A DNA stretch of 64,000 nucleotides from UBA4742 sp963773335 (GTDB taxonomy: Bacteria > Actinomycetota > Acidimicrobiia > Acidimicrobiales > Acidimicrobilacustridaceae). Position numbers and translations under genes: made by a program. The stretch lies in NCBI GenBank assembly GCA_963773335.1, contig CAVZAT010000002.1, positions 62,001 to 126,000 on the forward strand. Reading direction: 5' to 3'. The notes beneath the pieces were generated by a model. That model had not been told where the DNA came from and did not search any database. It worked only from the letters and a program-made list of their open reading frames with translations. Of the stretch, positions 24,873 to 33,526 are shown in pieces; positions within the stretch are counted from its first letter, which is position 1, and every line of letters begins with the position of its first letter.

Positions 24873-25763
24873 TCAGGTGACCGCGGCGTCGAGGTCGGCC
24901 ATGACCGTCTCGGCGAAGCGCGACAACGAGTCGAGTTGCACGGACAGGTCGGCGGGGTCACCGCCGTAGAAGTACCAGGGCACAGCCTGGGCCTCGGTCA
25001 CGCCGAGATCGGCCAAGCGGGCGAATCCGTCGCTGTCGGCCACGTCGAGGCACAGCGCGTTGATCTCGAAGGGCACGTCGCCCCGACCAGCGTCGTCGAG
25101 CAGCCGGCGCAGCGTGGCGATCGTTGCGCCCAGCTCGTCCACCGTCTGACCGGCGGAGATCCAGCCGTCGCCCAGCCGCGCCGCCCGTCGCAGGGCGGGT
25201 TCCGAGTGGCCGCCGATCAGGATGGGCACGGGTTTGGTCGGTGCCGGGCTGATCATCAGGCGGTCGAAGTCGTAGTGAGGACCGTGGTGTTGCACCCAGG
25301 TCGGCCCCTCACCGGCGCACACGGCTCGGATGATGGCCACCGCCTCGTCGGTGCGCGCCCCACGGCTGCGCATGTTGGTGTCGGTCCAGCGGAACTCCTC
25401 GGGAATCCACGACAGGCCCACGCCGAGGCGGAACCGGTCCTGGGACATCACCGCGATCGACGCCACCTGCTTGGCCACGAGCAAGGGGTTGCGCAGCGGG
25501 AGCTTGATCACGTTGGTGAAGTAGGTGATGCGCTCGGTCACCGCGGCCATGGCCGGGATGCCGACGAAGGGATCGACCATCGGCGTGTCAGGTGGCCACC
25601 AGCGCGAGCCATCCGGGCTGTAGGGATAGTCGGCCGAGACCTGCTCGGGGAAGAAGACCGAGTCGGGCAGGGCCACCGACGCGAAGCCGGCCGCCTCCGC
25701 GGCCCGCGCCATGGGCAGCAGGTGGTCGGCCGGCAACATCGGTAGTGGGACGGTGAAGCGCAT
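24873..25763 (-). CDS. LLM-class flavin/F420-dependent oxidoreductase
   Basis: The 296-residue protein is a luciferase-like TIM barrel: MRFTVPLPMLPADHLLPMAR, AAEAAGFASVALPDSVFFP, VTERITYFTNVIKLPLRNPL, LVAKQVASIAVMSQDRFRLG, VGLSWIPEEF, PVPILIGGHSEPALRRAARL, GDGWISAG. These are the landmarks of the F420-dependent group that is abundant in actinomycetes. The substrate is unknown; members reduce or oxidise lipids, antibiotics or xenobiotics. The gene is convergent with DUF1269 and divergent from the phosphodiester glycosidase gene. A second LLM paralogue is at 60300. Confidence 0.85.
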   Translation of the reverse strand: MRFTVPLPMLPADHLLPMARAAEAAGFASVALPDSVFFPEQVSADYPYSPDGSRWWPPDTPMVDPFVGIPAMAAVTERITYFTNVIKLPLRNPLLVAKQVASIAVMSQDRFRLGVGLSWIPEEFRWTDTNMRSRGARTDEAVAIIRAVCAGEGPTWVQHHGPHYDFDRLMISPAPTKPVPILIGGHSEPALRRAARLGDGWISAGQTVDELGATIATLRRLLDDAGRGDVPFEINALCLDVADSDGFARLADLGVTEAQAVPWYFYGGDPADLSVQLDSLSRFAETVMADLDAAVT

Positions 25764-25928
25764 GGGACGACTCCCTGGGGCGGCGGTGCCAGATCATGCC
25801 CCGCTGCGCCACGCCCCCCGCACTCAGCCGGTGAAGTTGGGCGGCCGAGGCCCAAGAGTTGGCAAAGTCGGCTCGGGGTGCCCAGGAACCTCGATCGCCA
25901 CCGCCTACCGTCGGCGGTCGTGGCTGCC

Positions 25929-27105
25929 ATGACCCCCCGACCGGTGAGCCGTTCCGTGGCACGCACCAGCTTGCGCCGAGCCGTGCTGGTGGGTGTCACG
26001 CTCGGCTTGGTGGTGACGGTCCTGCTCAGCGTCTCGCTGGTGGGGGCCTGGATGACGCCGGGCAACGAAGACTTCAGCGCCAAGTGGGCGGACTGGCTGC
26101 GTGGGCACCACGCGTCGGCCATGGTGAACCCGCTCGAGCAGTGGTACTACTCGACCAACGCACCGTCCAAGGGGGGCCGGCCGAAGTCGTTGAACCCGGT
26201 CCCGGAGGCCAAAGCCACCCGGGCCGTGGGTTCGACCACCATCCCGGCCGGGCCCCGCCACCTGACGCCGCCCGCGGCCATCCCCCTGCTGGTGCAGCCC
26301 GGCCTGGCCGGCGAGGGCGTGTGGCGGCCCACCGGCCCGCTGGTGGACGGCGCCCCTCACATGTTCGTCGCCCAGTTCCGGGCTGACGCCGTCTACACCA
26401 GTCAGATCACCGAGCGCGGTGTGGATCGACCCCACCGCCTTCACGCTCGCCCTCATCCCTGGCGCCCGGGAACCGGGTGGAACATGGACCCAGCCCCCCA
26501 ACCTGGGGGGCCCGCTCCTGGCCCGGGCCGTGGCCGCCTTCAACGGCGGGTTCCGCTTCCAGGACGCCCGGGGTGGCTTCTACCTGAACGGCCGCACCGC
26601 GGTCCCCCTCCAGATCGGTGCCGCCTCCATCGTCTTCTACCAGGACGGCTCGGCCAACGTCGGGGTCTGGGGGCGGGACGTGTCCATGTCCCCCAAGGTC
26701 GTCGCCGTGCTCCAGAACCTCGCGTTGCTGGTGGACAACGGCCAGGTCGACCCGAGCGCCAGCTACAGCGACACCAAGCTGTGGGGCCACACCCTGGGGG
26801 CCAACACGGTGGTGGCTCGTTCTGGGGTCGGGATCACGGCGTCCGGCGCCCTCGTGTACGTGGCCGGCCCGGCGCTGACGTCCAAGAGCCTGGCCGAGTC
26901 GCTGCAGCGGGCTGGCGCGGTGCGGGCCATGACCCTCGACATCAACCCCGAGTGGGTCACCTTCAACTTCTTCAGCCACCCGAACCCCACCGACCCCAAC
27001 ATCGTGACGGGGACCAAGCTCTACCCCGGCATCCAGCGCAGCTCGTCGCGCTACCTGCCCCCGACGGCGGAGTCGCGCGACTTCTTCGCGGTGCTGACGC
27101 ACTGA
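25929..27105 (+). CDS. Phosphodiester glycosidase (NAGPA-like) membrane-anchored protein, frame interrupted near 26412-26421
   Basis: The N-terminal frame from ATG 25929 has one transmembrane helix (AVLVGVTLGLVVTVLLSVSL) and an extracytoplasmic linker. Near 26418 it changes to a second frame, which carries the domain: VWIDPTAFTLALIPGAREPG, LLARAVAAFNGGFRFQDARG, GFYLNGRTAVPLQIGAASIV, SVGVW-like repeats, and VRAMTLDINPEWVTFNFFSH. The FNGGF, short G-x-Y and D-x-N segments match the NAGPA/phosphodiester glycosidase fold (DUF2233-like) that removes sugar phosphodiester caps. Both halves fit one protein of about 390 aa, so the break is probably an indel error. Likely a surface enzyme. Confidence 0.7.
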
Positions 27106-27123
27106 CCTGGCGCGGGCACCGGG

Positions 27124-27573
27124 TCAGGCCTCAGCGGAACGGCTGCAGGACGTGCACAGGCCGACGAGGTCGACCCGGTGCTGCACCCGGTCGAAGTCGT
27201 GACGGCCGGCCGCGGCGGCGAAGGCGGTCTCGAGCTCGACCTCCAAGTGAGGGGGCAGTTCGAAATCGGCGACCAGCCCGCAGCGGGTGCACAGCAGGTG
27301 GTGGTGGTGGCTGGACAGATCCTCGGCCAGCTCGAAGCGGGCGAACTCGTCCACGGCCACGATGCGGCGGACCACACCAGCCTGGGTGAGCACGGCCAGG
27401 GTTCGGTAGGCCGAGCTCTGAGGGAGCTCGGGGTTGTTCGCCAGGATCTCGGGGATGGTCAGGGGCCGGCCGGCAGCCTGGAGGGTGTCCACCACCGTGT
27501 GGCGGCTGGTGGTGTAGCGCTGCCCGGCCGCACCCAGGCGGCTGGCGGCGATGGCGTGGACGTCCAGACCCAT
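27124..27573 (-). CDS. Fur-family metalloregulator (Zur/Fur)
   Basis: The 149-residue protein has the Fur layout: a winged helix (YTTSRHTVVDTLQAAGRPLT, IPEILANNPELPQSSAYRTL, AVLTQAGVVRRIV) and a C-terminal metal domain with HHHHLLCTRCG and GLCTSC. The CxxC pair in HLLCTRCG together with the final CTSC forms a structural zinc site, and the HHHH cluster a regulatory site. Divergent arrangement with the Zn/Mn ABC importer at 27658 makes it the likely repressor of that operon. The start ATG 27573 lacks a Shine-Dalgarno but has TAGGGT six bases upstream. Zinc versus iron/manganese specificity cannot be told from sequence. Confidence 0.9.
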   Translation of the reverse strand: MGLDVHAIAASRLGAAGQRYTTSRHTVVDTLQAAGRPLTIPEILANNPELPQSSAYRTLAVLTQAGVVRRIVAVDEFARFELAEDLSSHHHHLLCTRCGLVADFELPPHLEVELETAFAAAAGRHDFDRVQHRVDLVGLCTSCSRSAEA

Positions 27574-27657
27574 GGCCCGACCCTAGCCGCGAACGAGAAT
27601 GACTGAGAACAGGAATAAGACTTGTTCTGGGAATCATTCTTGAAATAGGCTGGGTGG
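27574..27657. promoter_or_regulatory. Divergent leaderless promoters and putative Fur/Zur operator
   Basis: Minus strand: TTCTCA (27604-27609), 18 bases, TAGGGT (27580-27585), six bases, ATG 27573. Plus strand: TTGTTC (27622-27627), 18 bases, TAGGCT (27646-27651), six bases, GTG 27658. The A+T-rich middle contains AGAACA and TGTTCT in inverted orientation (27607-27612 and 27624-27629) and TGGGAATCATTCTTG, a partial match to actinobacterial Fur/Zur boxes of TGAAAATNATTTTCA type. A single regulator could block both promoters. Confidence 0.6.
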
Positions 27658-28590
27658 GTGCCTCTCCCCCGCGCCTTGCCGTCCAGCCTGATCCTGCTGG
27701 TCGGGCTGTTGGTCAGCCCGCTGGCGGTGGGTGGGTGTTCATCGATCGGATCGAACGCGTCCGGTCCCGACCGGGTGCTGCAGGTGGTGGCCGCCGAGAA
27801 CATGTGGGGCTCGATCGCCGCCCAGCTCGGCGGTGTCCACGCCCAAGTGGTCAGCATCATCAGCCGGCCGGCCATCGATCCCCACGACTACGAGCCCACC
27901 GCGGCCGACGCCCGAACGGTGGCCGAGGCGCAGGAGGTCATCGAGAACGGGCTGGGCTATGACACGTGGGCCTCCAGGTTGGTGGCCGCCGACCAGGTCG
28001 ACGGCCAGCGCGTGCTCGACGTCGGTCATGTGCTGGGGCTGGCCGACGGGGCCAACCCCCACCGCTGGTACTACCCGGCCGACGTCGAGCGGGTGGTCGA
28101 CCGCATCACCGCCGACTATCAGCGACTGGATCCGACCGACGCCGCCTACTTCGCCGGTCTACGCCGGCGGTACCTGACCGTCGGCCTGGCCCGCTACCAC
28201 CAGCTGCTGGGCACGCTGAAGGCCAGCTATGGGGGAACGGCGGTGGGCGCGTCGGAGAGCATCTTCGAGGGCCTGGCCCAGGCCACCGGGCTGGCGCTGA
28301 TCACGCCGCCGTCCTACCTGCAGGCCATCAGCGAGGGCACCGATCCCACCGCGGGTGACCGGGCCACGGTCGAGTCCCAGATCGACCAGCGCCGGATCGC
28401 GGTGTGGGTGGTCAACCGCCAGAACTCGACGCCCGACATCCAGACCCTGACCGAGCGGGCCCGCGCCCGCCACATCCCGGTCGTCACCATCACCGAGACG
28501 TTGTCGCCGGCCAACCGCTCGTTCCAGGACTGGCAGGTCGACCAGTTCCAGGCGCTGGCTCGCGCCCTGGCCCAGGCCACGGACCGATGA
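27658..28590 (+). CDS. Zinc/manganese ABC transporter substrate-binding lipoprotein
   Basis: The 310-residue protein has a lipoprotein signal (LLVGLLVSPLAVGGC, Cys 27) and the cluster A-1 fold of metal-binding proteins: VVAAENMWGSIAAQLGGVHA, SIISRPAIDPHDYEPTAADA (His ligand), DGANPHRWYYPADVERVVDR (second His) and VGASESIFEGLAQATGLALI, where Glu/Ser appears in place of the third His. The last acidic ligand region is ITETLSPANRSFQDWQ. There is no His-rich loop, which is more common in zinc chaperone-type ZnuA. It is the first gene of a four-gene importer operon under the divergent Fur-family gene. GTG 27658 is chosen for its spacing to the -10 box. Confidence 0.85.
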   Translation: MPLPRALPSSLILLVGLLVSPLAVGGCSSIGSNASGPDRVLQVVAAENMWGSIAAQLGGVHAQVVSIISRPAIDPHDYEPTAADARTVAEAQEVIENGLGYDTWASRLVAADQVDGQRVLDVGHVLGLADGANPHRWYYPADVERVVDRITADYQRLDPTDAAYFAGLRRRYLTVGLARYHQLLGTLKASYGGTAVGASESIFEGLAQATGLALITPPSYLQAISEGTDPTAGDRATVESQIDQRRIAVWVVNRQNSTPDIQTLTERARARHIPVVTITETLSPANRSFQDWQVDQFQALARALAQATDR

Positions 28591-29420
28591 CCCCGTCGTC
28601 CGACACCCTCGAACGCGAGCCGGTGGTGAGGCTGGTGGACGGCATGGCCGTGGCCGGCGGACGGACCATCTGGCGCGGTGTCGACCTGACGGTGGCCTCG
28701 GGCCAGTTCGTGGCCGTCCTCGGTCCCAACGGGGCGGGCAAGTCCACCTTGATCAAGGCGGTGCTGGGGCTCATGCCGCTGGCCGGGGGTGAGCTACGGG
28801 TGCTGGGGATGGCCCCGGGCCAGGCCAACCAGCGGATCGGCTACCTGCCCCAGCGACGCAGCTTCGACCCCGGGCTGCGCATCCGCGGGGTCGACGTCGT
28901 GCGCCTGGGCCTCGACGGCCACCGGTTCGGTTTGACCCTGCCCGGACGGCACTCGGCCCGGGCCGAGCGCGACCGCGTCGACCAGGTGATCGAGCGGGTC
29001 GGGGCCACCGCCTATGCGCAGCGTCCGATCGGCCAGGTCTCCGGGGGTGAGCAGCAGCGGCTGCTCATCGCCCAGGCGTTGGTCACCGCCCCTCGGCTGC
29101 TCCTGCTGGACGAACCTCTGGACAGCCTCGACCTGCCCAACCAGGCCACCGTGGCCGCCCTCATCGCTGAGATCTCCGCGGACGGGGTGGCGGTCATGCT
29201 GGTGGCCCACGACGTCAACCCCATCCTCAGCTATGTCGACCGGGTCATCTACCTGGCCCGGGGCGCGGCAATGGAAGGACCGCCCGACCAGGTCATCACC
29301 AGCGAGGCGTTGTCCACTCTCTACGACACCCCCATCGAGGTTCTCCACACCCGCGACGGGCGTCCGGTGGTGGTGGGCCAGCCCGAGGCCCCCGGCCACC
29401 ACCACGACCGCCATGGCTGA
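28587..29420 (+). CDS. Metal ABC transporter ATP-binding protein
   Basis: The 277-residue ATPase has Walker A GPNGAGKST, Q-loop YLPQRRSFDPGLRIRG, signature VSGGEQQRLLIAQAL, Walker B LLLLDEPLDSLDLPNQATV and H-loop MLVAHDVNPILSYVDRV. It resembles the ZnuC/MntB/SitB family. ATG 28587 overlaps the stop of the substrate-binding gene (ATGA), and a His-rich C-terminus (GHHHDRHG) may bind metal. It drives import through the two permeases encoded next. Confidence 0.93.
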   Translation: MTPSSDTLEREPVVRLVDGMAVAGGRTIWRGVDLTVASGQFVAVLGPNGAGKSTLIKAVLGLMPLAGGELRVLGMAPGQANQRIGYLPQRRSFDPGLRIRGVDVVRLGLDGHRFGLTLPGRHSARAERDRVDQVIERVGATAYAQRPIGQVSGGEQQRLLIAQALVTAPRLLLLDEPLDSLDLPNQATVAALIAEISADGVAVMLVAHDVNPILSYVDRVIYLARGAAMEGPPDQVITSEALSTLYDTPIEVLHTRDGRPVVVGQPEAPGHHHDRHG

Positions 29421-29447
29421 GCGCCCGGCCGGCCGGCGAGGTCACCG

Positions 29448-30383
29448 GTGGCGTCGATGACCTTCGCCTTCGGCCAGCCCACCTTGAGCTGGAACCTGGG
29501 CCGGGACCTGCACCAGCTCCTCACCTATCGCTTCATGATCGACGCCCTGGCCGCCGGCACCATCGTGGCTCTGGTGGCCGGCCCCATCGGCTGGTTCATG
29601 GTGTTGCGGCGCCAGACCTTCGCCGGACACACCCTGGCCGTGGTCGGGTTTCCTGGCGCGGCCGGCGCCGCACTGATCGGGGTGAGCGCCACTTACGGCT
29701 ACTTCGCCTGCTGCATCACGGCCGCGCTGGTCATCGCCGCCGTCCCCCGCTCGAGGTCGGGTACCTCGGGCGAGGAATCCGCCGTCATCGGCACCACCCA
29801 GGCCTTTGCCCTGGCCTGCGGCTTCCTGTTCGTGACGCTCTACGCCGGCAACGTCAACGGCGTGGGCAGCCTGCTGTTCGGCAACTTCCTGGGCATCACC
29901 GTCGCCCAGGTGGTGGTGCTGGCCGTGGTGGCCGCCGTGGCGCTCGTGCTGCTCGCGGCCATCGGCCGTCCCCTGCTGTTCGCCACCGTCGACCCCGAGA
30001 CGGCCGAGAGCCGGGGGGTACCGGTGCGGGCCCTGTCGGTGGTGTTCCTGGTGCTGCTGGGGGTGGCCGCGGCCGAGACCAGCCAGATCACCGGGTCACT
30101 GCTGGTGTTCGCCCTGCTGGTCCTGCCCGCCGCTACCGCCCAGTTGCTGACCGCCCGCCCGGCTCGGAGTCTGGCGCTGGCCGTCGGGCTGGCCCTGGCC
30201 GTCACGTGGGTGGGTCTGGCCGTGTCGTACTTCTCCACGTACCCGATCGGCTTCTGGCTCACCAGCGTCGCCTTCGGCGTCTACCTGTTGGCCCAGGCGT
30301 GGCGGGTCGGGGCGCGGGTCCGGGCCCACAGGTCGCGCACCGACCTCCGACCCGCGCCGCAGGTCGTGGGGGTGGACTGGTGA
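29448..30383 (+). CDS. Metal ABC transporter permease 1
   Basis: The protein (311 residues from GTG 29448, or 308 from ATG 29457) is an ABC-3-type integral membrane subunit with eight to nine helices. Family landmarks are visible: MIDALAAGTIVALVAGPIGW, FMVLRRQTFAGHTLAVVGFP, GAAGAALIG, and LSVVFLVLLGVAAAETSQIT with GSLLVFALLVLPAATAQLLT. The first cytoplasmic motif (FAGHTLAVVGFPGAAGA) is where FamA/ZnuB-type permeases have FxGHALSH; here GHTLAVVG. It is followed by the second permease with a GTGA overlap. Two different permeases suggest a heterodimeric pore. Confidence 0.88.
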   Translation: MASMTFAFGQPTLSWNLGRDLHQLLTYRFMIDALAAGTIVALVAGPIGWFMVLRRQTFAGHTLAVVGFPGAAGAALIGVSATYGYFACCITAALVIAAVPRSRSGTSGEESAVIGTTQAFALACGFLFVTLYAGNVNGVGSLLFGNFLGITVAQVVVLAVVAAVALVLLAAIGRPLLFATVDPETAESRGVPVRALSVVFLVLLGVAAAETSQITGSLLVFALLVLPAATAQLLTARPARSLALAVGLALAVTWVGLAVSYFSTYPIGFWLTSVAFGVYLLAQAWRVGARVRAHRSRTDLRPAPQVVGVDW

Positions 30384-31303
30384 TCGCCTCGCTCGATCCC
30401 ATCGCGGGCCTCGGCCACATGTGGGCCCACTCCTCGATGCGCTTCGGTTTCGTGGCTGGCACCGCCATCGCCGTGTGCTCGGGACTGGTCGGCTACTTCG
30501 TCGTCCTGCGCGGCCAGGTCTTCACCGGCGACGCCTTGTCGCATGTGGCCTTCACCGGGGCGCTGGCTGCGCTGGCCTTCGGGTTCGACCTGCGCCTCGG
30601 GTTGTTCGTGGCCACCATCGGCATCGCCCTGTTGCTGGGTCTGCTCGGGCCCCGGGCCCGAGCCGACGACGTGGTCATCGGCAGCGTCTTCGTCTGGGTG
30701 CTCGGCCTGGGGGTGCTGTTCCTGTCCATCTTCACCACCGAACGGGCCACCGGGAACAGCGCGGCCGGCACCGCGGTGCTGTTCGGGTCGGTGCTCGGTC
30801 TGGACGCCAACCAGACCCTGGTGGCGGTACTGGTGGCATCGTTGGTGACGGTGGCCGTCCTGGTCATCGCCCGACCGCTGCTCTTCTCCTCGATCGATGC
30901 CACCGCAGCCGCGGCCCGCGGCGTGCCCGTCACGTTGCTGGGCTACGGCTTCCTGGCCCTGGTGGGAGCCACCGCGGCCGAGGCCACCCAGGCCGTCGGC
31001 GCCCTGCTCCTGCTGGGCTTGCTGGCCGCCCCCGGCGCCATCGCCCAGCGCCTCACGGCGCGGCCCTATCGGGCCATGGCCCTCTCGGTGGCTGTGGCCG
31101 TGGCCGCCATCTGGATCGGGCTCACCGTCAGCTACACGGTCGGGGACATCCCACCCAGCTTCGCCATCCTGTCGGTGACCACCGGGGGCTACGTGGCCGT
31201 GGCCCTGTGGGATCGCCGGCGGGGCATGCGATCGAGACGGGGCGTCGGTCGGTCGGAGGCGCTCGACGGACCGCGTGAGCCGGAGGCTCGACAGAGCGCC
31301 TGA
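30380..31303 (+). CDS. Metal ABC transporter permease 2
   Basis: The 307-residue permease starts with GTG 30380, overlapping the upstream stop. It carries the canonical ABC-3 motif GQVFTGDALSHVAFTGALAA, and later GYGFLALVGATAAEATQAVG, ALLLLGLLAAPGAIAQRLTA and YRAMALSVAVAVAAIWIGLT. It is more canonical than permease 1 at the DALSHVAF motif. The final 30 residues are charged and probably cytoplasmic. It is the last gene of the Fur-linked metal importer operon. Confidence 0.9.
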   Translation: MIASLDPIAGLGHMWAHSSMRFGFVAGTAIAVCSGLVGYFVVLRGQVFTGDALSHVAFTGALAALAFGFDLRLGLFVATIGIALLLGLLGPRARADDVVIGSVFVWVLGLGVLFLSIFTTERATGNSAAGTAVLFGSVLGLDANQTLVAVLVASLVTVAVLVIARPLLFSSIDATAAAARGVPVTLLGYGFLALVGATAAEATQAVGALLLLGLLAAPGAIAQRLTARPYRAMALSVAVAVAAIWIGLTVSYTVGDIPPSFAILSVTTGGYVAVALWDRRRGMRSRRGVGRSEALDGPREPEARQSA

Positions 31304-31308
31304 GTTTC

Positions 31309-31327
31309 TGTCAGTCTCTCTGTCAAT
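31309..31327 (-). promoter_or_regulatory. Candidate regulator site ATTGACA-N4-GACTGACA
   Basis: On the minus strand the 19-base pattern ATTGACAGAGAGACTGACA matches the site at 40850-40868 in 15 fixed positions. It lies between the metal importer operon and the SRPBCC-sulfatase operon, 113 bases before the latter. Another TCTGTCAG half-site follows near 31363. It may bind a regulator of the downstream operon. Confidence 0.35.
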
Positions 31328-31439
31328 ACTGCCGCTCAAGCCGCTCGAGCCGCTCGAGCCGATCTGTCAGGGGAGCCAGGATCCGGATGCCACGTCCAAC
31401 CTCATCCGCCGGCGCGCCGCCGGTCGTCGGAGTCTGCCC

Positions 31440-31838
31440 ATGATGGGCACCGTTCGCCGCGAGGTGCGCATCGCCCGGTCGGCTGACGACGTGTGGGCCG
31501 TGGTGGGCGATCCCGCCTCGATGGCCGACTGGTTCCCGGGGGTGGAGAGCTGCACGGTCGAGGGCAACCAGCGGACGCTCACCACCACGGCCGGGTTGCC
31601 CGTACCCGAGGAGATCATCCTCGTCGACCCGCTCCAGCGTCGCCTCCAGTACCGGGTGCTGGCTCCGATCGTGCAGTTCCACCTGGGCACGCTCGATGTC
31701 ATCGACCTGGAGGACGGCGCCAGCCTGGTGGTGTCGTCGACCAACACCGAACCGGCCACCTTGTCACTGGTGTTCGGCGGGGCCACCGGCAACGCCCTCG
31801 GCGCACTGAAGCGTCAACTCGAAGGGGAGGCGCCCTGA
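31440..31838 (+). CDS. SRPBCC-fold protein upstream of a sulfatase
   Basis: The 132-residue protein has a START/Bet v1-like fold pattern: VRREVRIARSADDVWAVVGD, PASMADWFPGVESCTVEGNQ, RTLTTTAGLPVPEEIILVDP, RLQYRVLAPIVQFHLGTLDV and LGALKRQLEGEAP as the C-terminal helix. Such proteins bind lipids, polyketides or aromatic compounds in a deep cavity. The stop overlaps the start of the sulfatase by a TGATG arrangement, indicating coupling. Either ATG 31440 or 31443 may start the protein. The ligand could be the sulfated substrate or product. Confidence 0.7.
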   Translation: MMGTVRREVRIARSADDVWAVVGDPASMADWFPGVESCTVEGNQRTLTTTAGLPVPEEIILVDPLQRRLQYRVLAPIVQFHLGTLDVIDLEDGASLVVSSTNTEPATLSLVFGGATGNALGALKRQLEGEAP

Positions 31839-33424
31839 TGGGCCGCAAGATCCTGCTGGTCACCACCGACCAGCAGCGCTTCGACACGCTGGGCTGCAAC
31901 GGGGGCACCCTGGCCCGCACCCCGGTGGTCGACGGCCTGGCCGCCGCCGGCATCCGCTACGAGCGGGCGCATGCCCCAGTCGGTGGTGTGCATGCCGTCA
32001 CGCTCGACCATCATCACGGGCCAGCACCCGAGCACCCACGGCGTGTGGATGAACGGCGTGCCCCTGCCGGTGGACGCTCCCTCGGTGGCCGCGGTGCTGC
32101 ACCAGGCGCGGCTATCGCACGGCGCTCGTCGGCAAGGCGCACTTCGAGCCCTTCATCGACCCGTTCGGTCGCTTCACCGAGAACGCGCTTGTCGGTGACC
32201 GGCGAGGAGACCACGCTTCGCACCGGCTACGGCGGTGGCCGTGGTCCCCACCGCGGGCTTCGACCACCTCGAGTTCGCCACCCATGGTGCCCTGGGCCCA
32301 CTTCACTACGCCCGCTGGCTCGCCGAGCAGCACCCCGAGGCGGTGGGAGGTTCTACAACCCGCTCGACCACGAGTTCGAGGTCAACGCCGCGGGCGGCGG
32401 TGACAGCGATGCCCCCCAGGTCAAGGTCAACCCGATCGAGCGCGGCTGGTACCACACCGACTGGGTGGCCGATCGAACGGTCGGCCTGGCTCGACTCGCT
32501 GGGCGCCGACGACGACTGGTTCTGCTGGATGAGCTTTCCCGATCCGCACCATCCGTGGGACCCACCCGAGCGCGGAGATGGCGCGCATCGACTGGCGTGA
32601 GGTGGGGCTGCCCGCCGGCTACCCGCGGTCGCGTACCGAGCGGGAGCGGATCATCGACGGCAAGCCCCGACACTGGCGGCTGTGGTACGACGGCGACCTG
32701 GTGTCGAACTACGAGGCGCCGCGCGAAGTGGGTGCCGGCCACGTTGACCGACGACCAGGTCCGCGAGGTCAACGCCCGCAACGCGGTGGAGTGCGAGCTC
32801 ATCGACGAGGCGTTGGGCCGGGTGCTGGCGAGCATCGCCGCTCGCGGGTGGGACGACGACACCGACATCATCTTCACCACCGACCACGGCGAGCTGCAGG
32901 GCGACTTCGGCTTGCTGTTCAAGGGCCCCTACCACGTCGACTCGCTCATGCGCCTGCCGCTGGTGTGGCGCCCGGCGCCCGTGGCGGTGGCCGAATCGCA
33001 GGCGGGCCCGCCGTGGTATCCGAGCCGGTGGGCCTGGTCGACCTGGCTCCGACCTTCTGCGCCATCGCCGGTCTGGAGGCCCCGGACTGGATGCAGGGCC
33101 GGTGCCTGCCCACCGACGACGCCGACGCCGCAGGCGCGCGGCATCGAGCGCGTGCTCACCCAGTGGGACAGCGAGCTGTTCGGCGTGGCCGTCCACCTGC
33201 GCACCATCACCCGCGACGGATGGCTGTGCACGGCCTACCTACGTGGCGCGGTGCACGACGGCACCGAGGGGGAGCTCTACGACCTGTCCGAAGACCCGCT
33301 GCAGCGGACCAACCGTTGGGACGACCCGGCCGTGGCTGCCCTGCGCGCCGACCTGTTGGCCGATCTGTGGGACCACCAACCGCCGGTCCACCAACCGCAC
33401 CTGGCCCTCGAAGCCCCTGTCTGA
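31838..33424 (+). pseudogene. Type I sulfatase (formylglycine type) broken by about ten frame changes
   Basis: All three frames together spell one sulfatase of roughly 520 residues: GRKILLVTTDQQRFDTLGCN, then SVVCMPSRSTIITGQHPSTH (C-x-P-x-R formylglycine motif), GYRTALVGKAHFEPFIDPFG, DWFCWMSFPDPHHPWDPPE, DDDTDIIFTTDHGELQGDFG, LLFKGPYHVDSLMRLPLVWR, WDSELFGVAVHLRTITRDGW and YDLSEDPLQRTNRWDDP. The frame changes near 31973, 32100, 32195, 32255, 32345, 32480, 32580, 32725, 33005 and 33130. The amino acids between breaks look conserved, so indel errors are more likely than decay. If real, the gene is dead. A single continuous ORF to 33424 is an accident of frame mixing. Confidence 0.7.
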
Positions 33425-33526
33425 GGTCTGAGGCCCGGGCAGCGCTCGGCCGGGTAAGCCCCCTCGACCTTCTCGACCTGCTTCCGGCGGCTCGTAGGTT
33501 GCGCCGCCCGCGGGTGAGCCGAGCGG

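Noticed and set aside
31493..33424. One continuous 643-aa protein
   Set aside because: Sulfatase motifs lie in all three frames; the continuous frame mixes real and nonsense segments.
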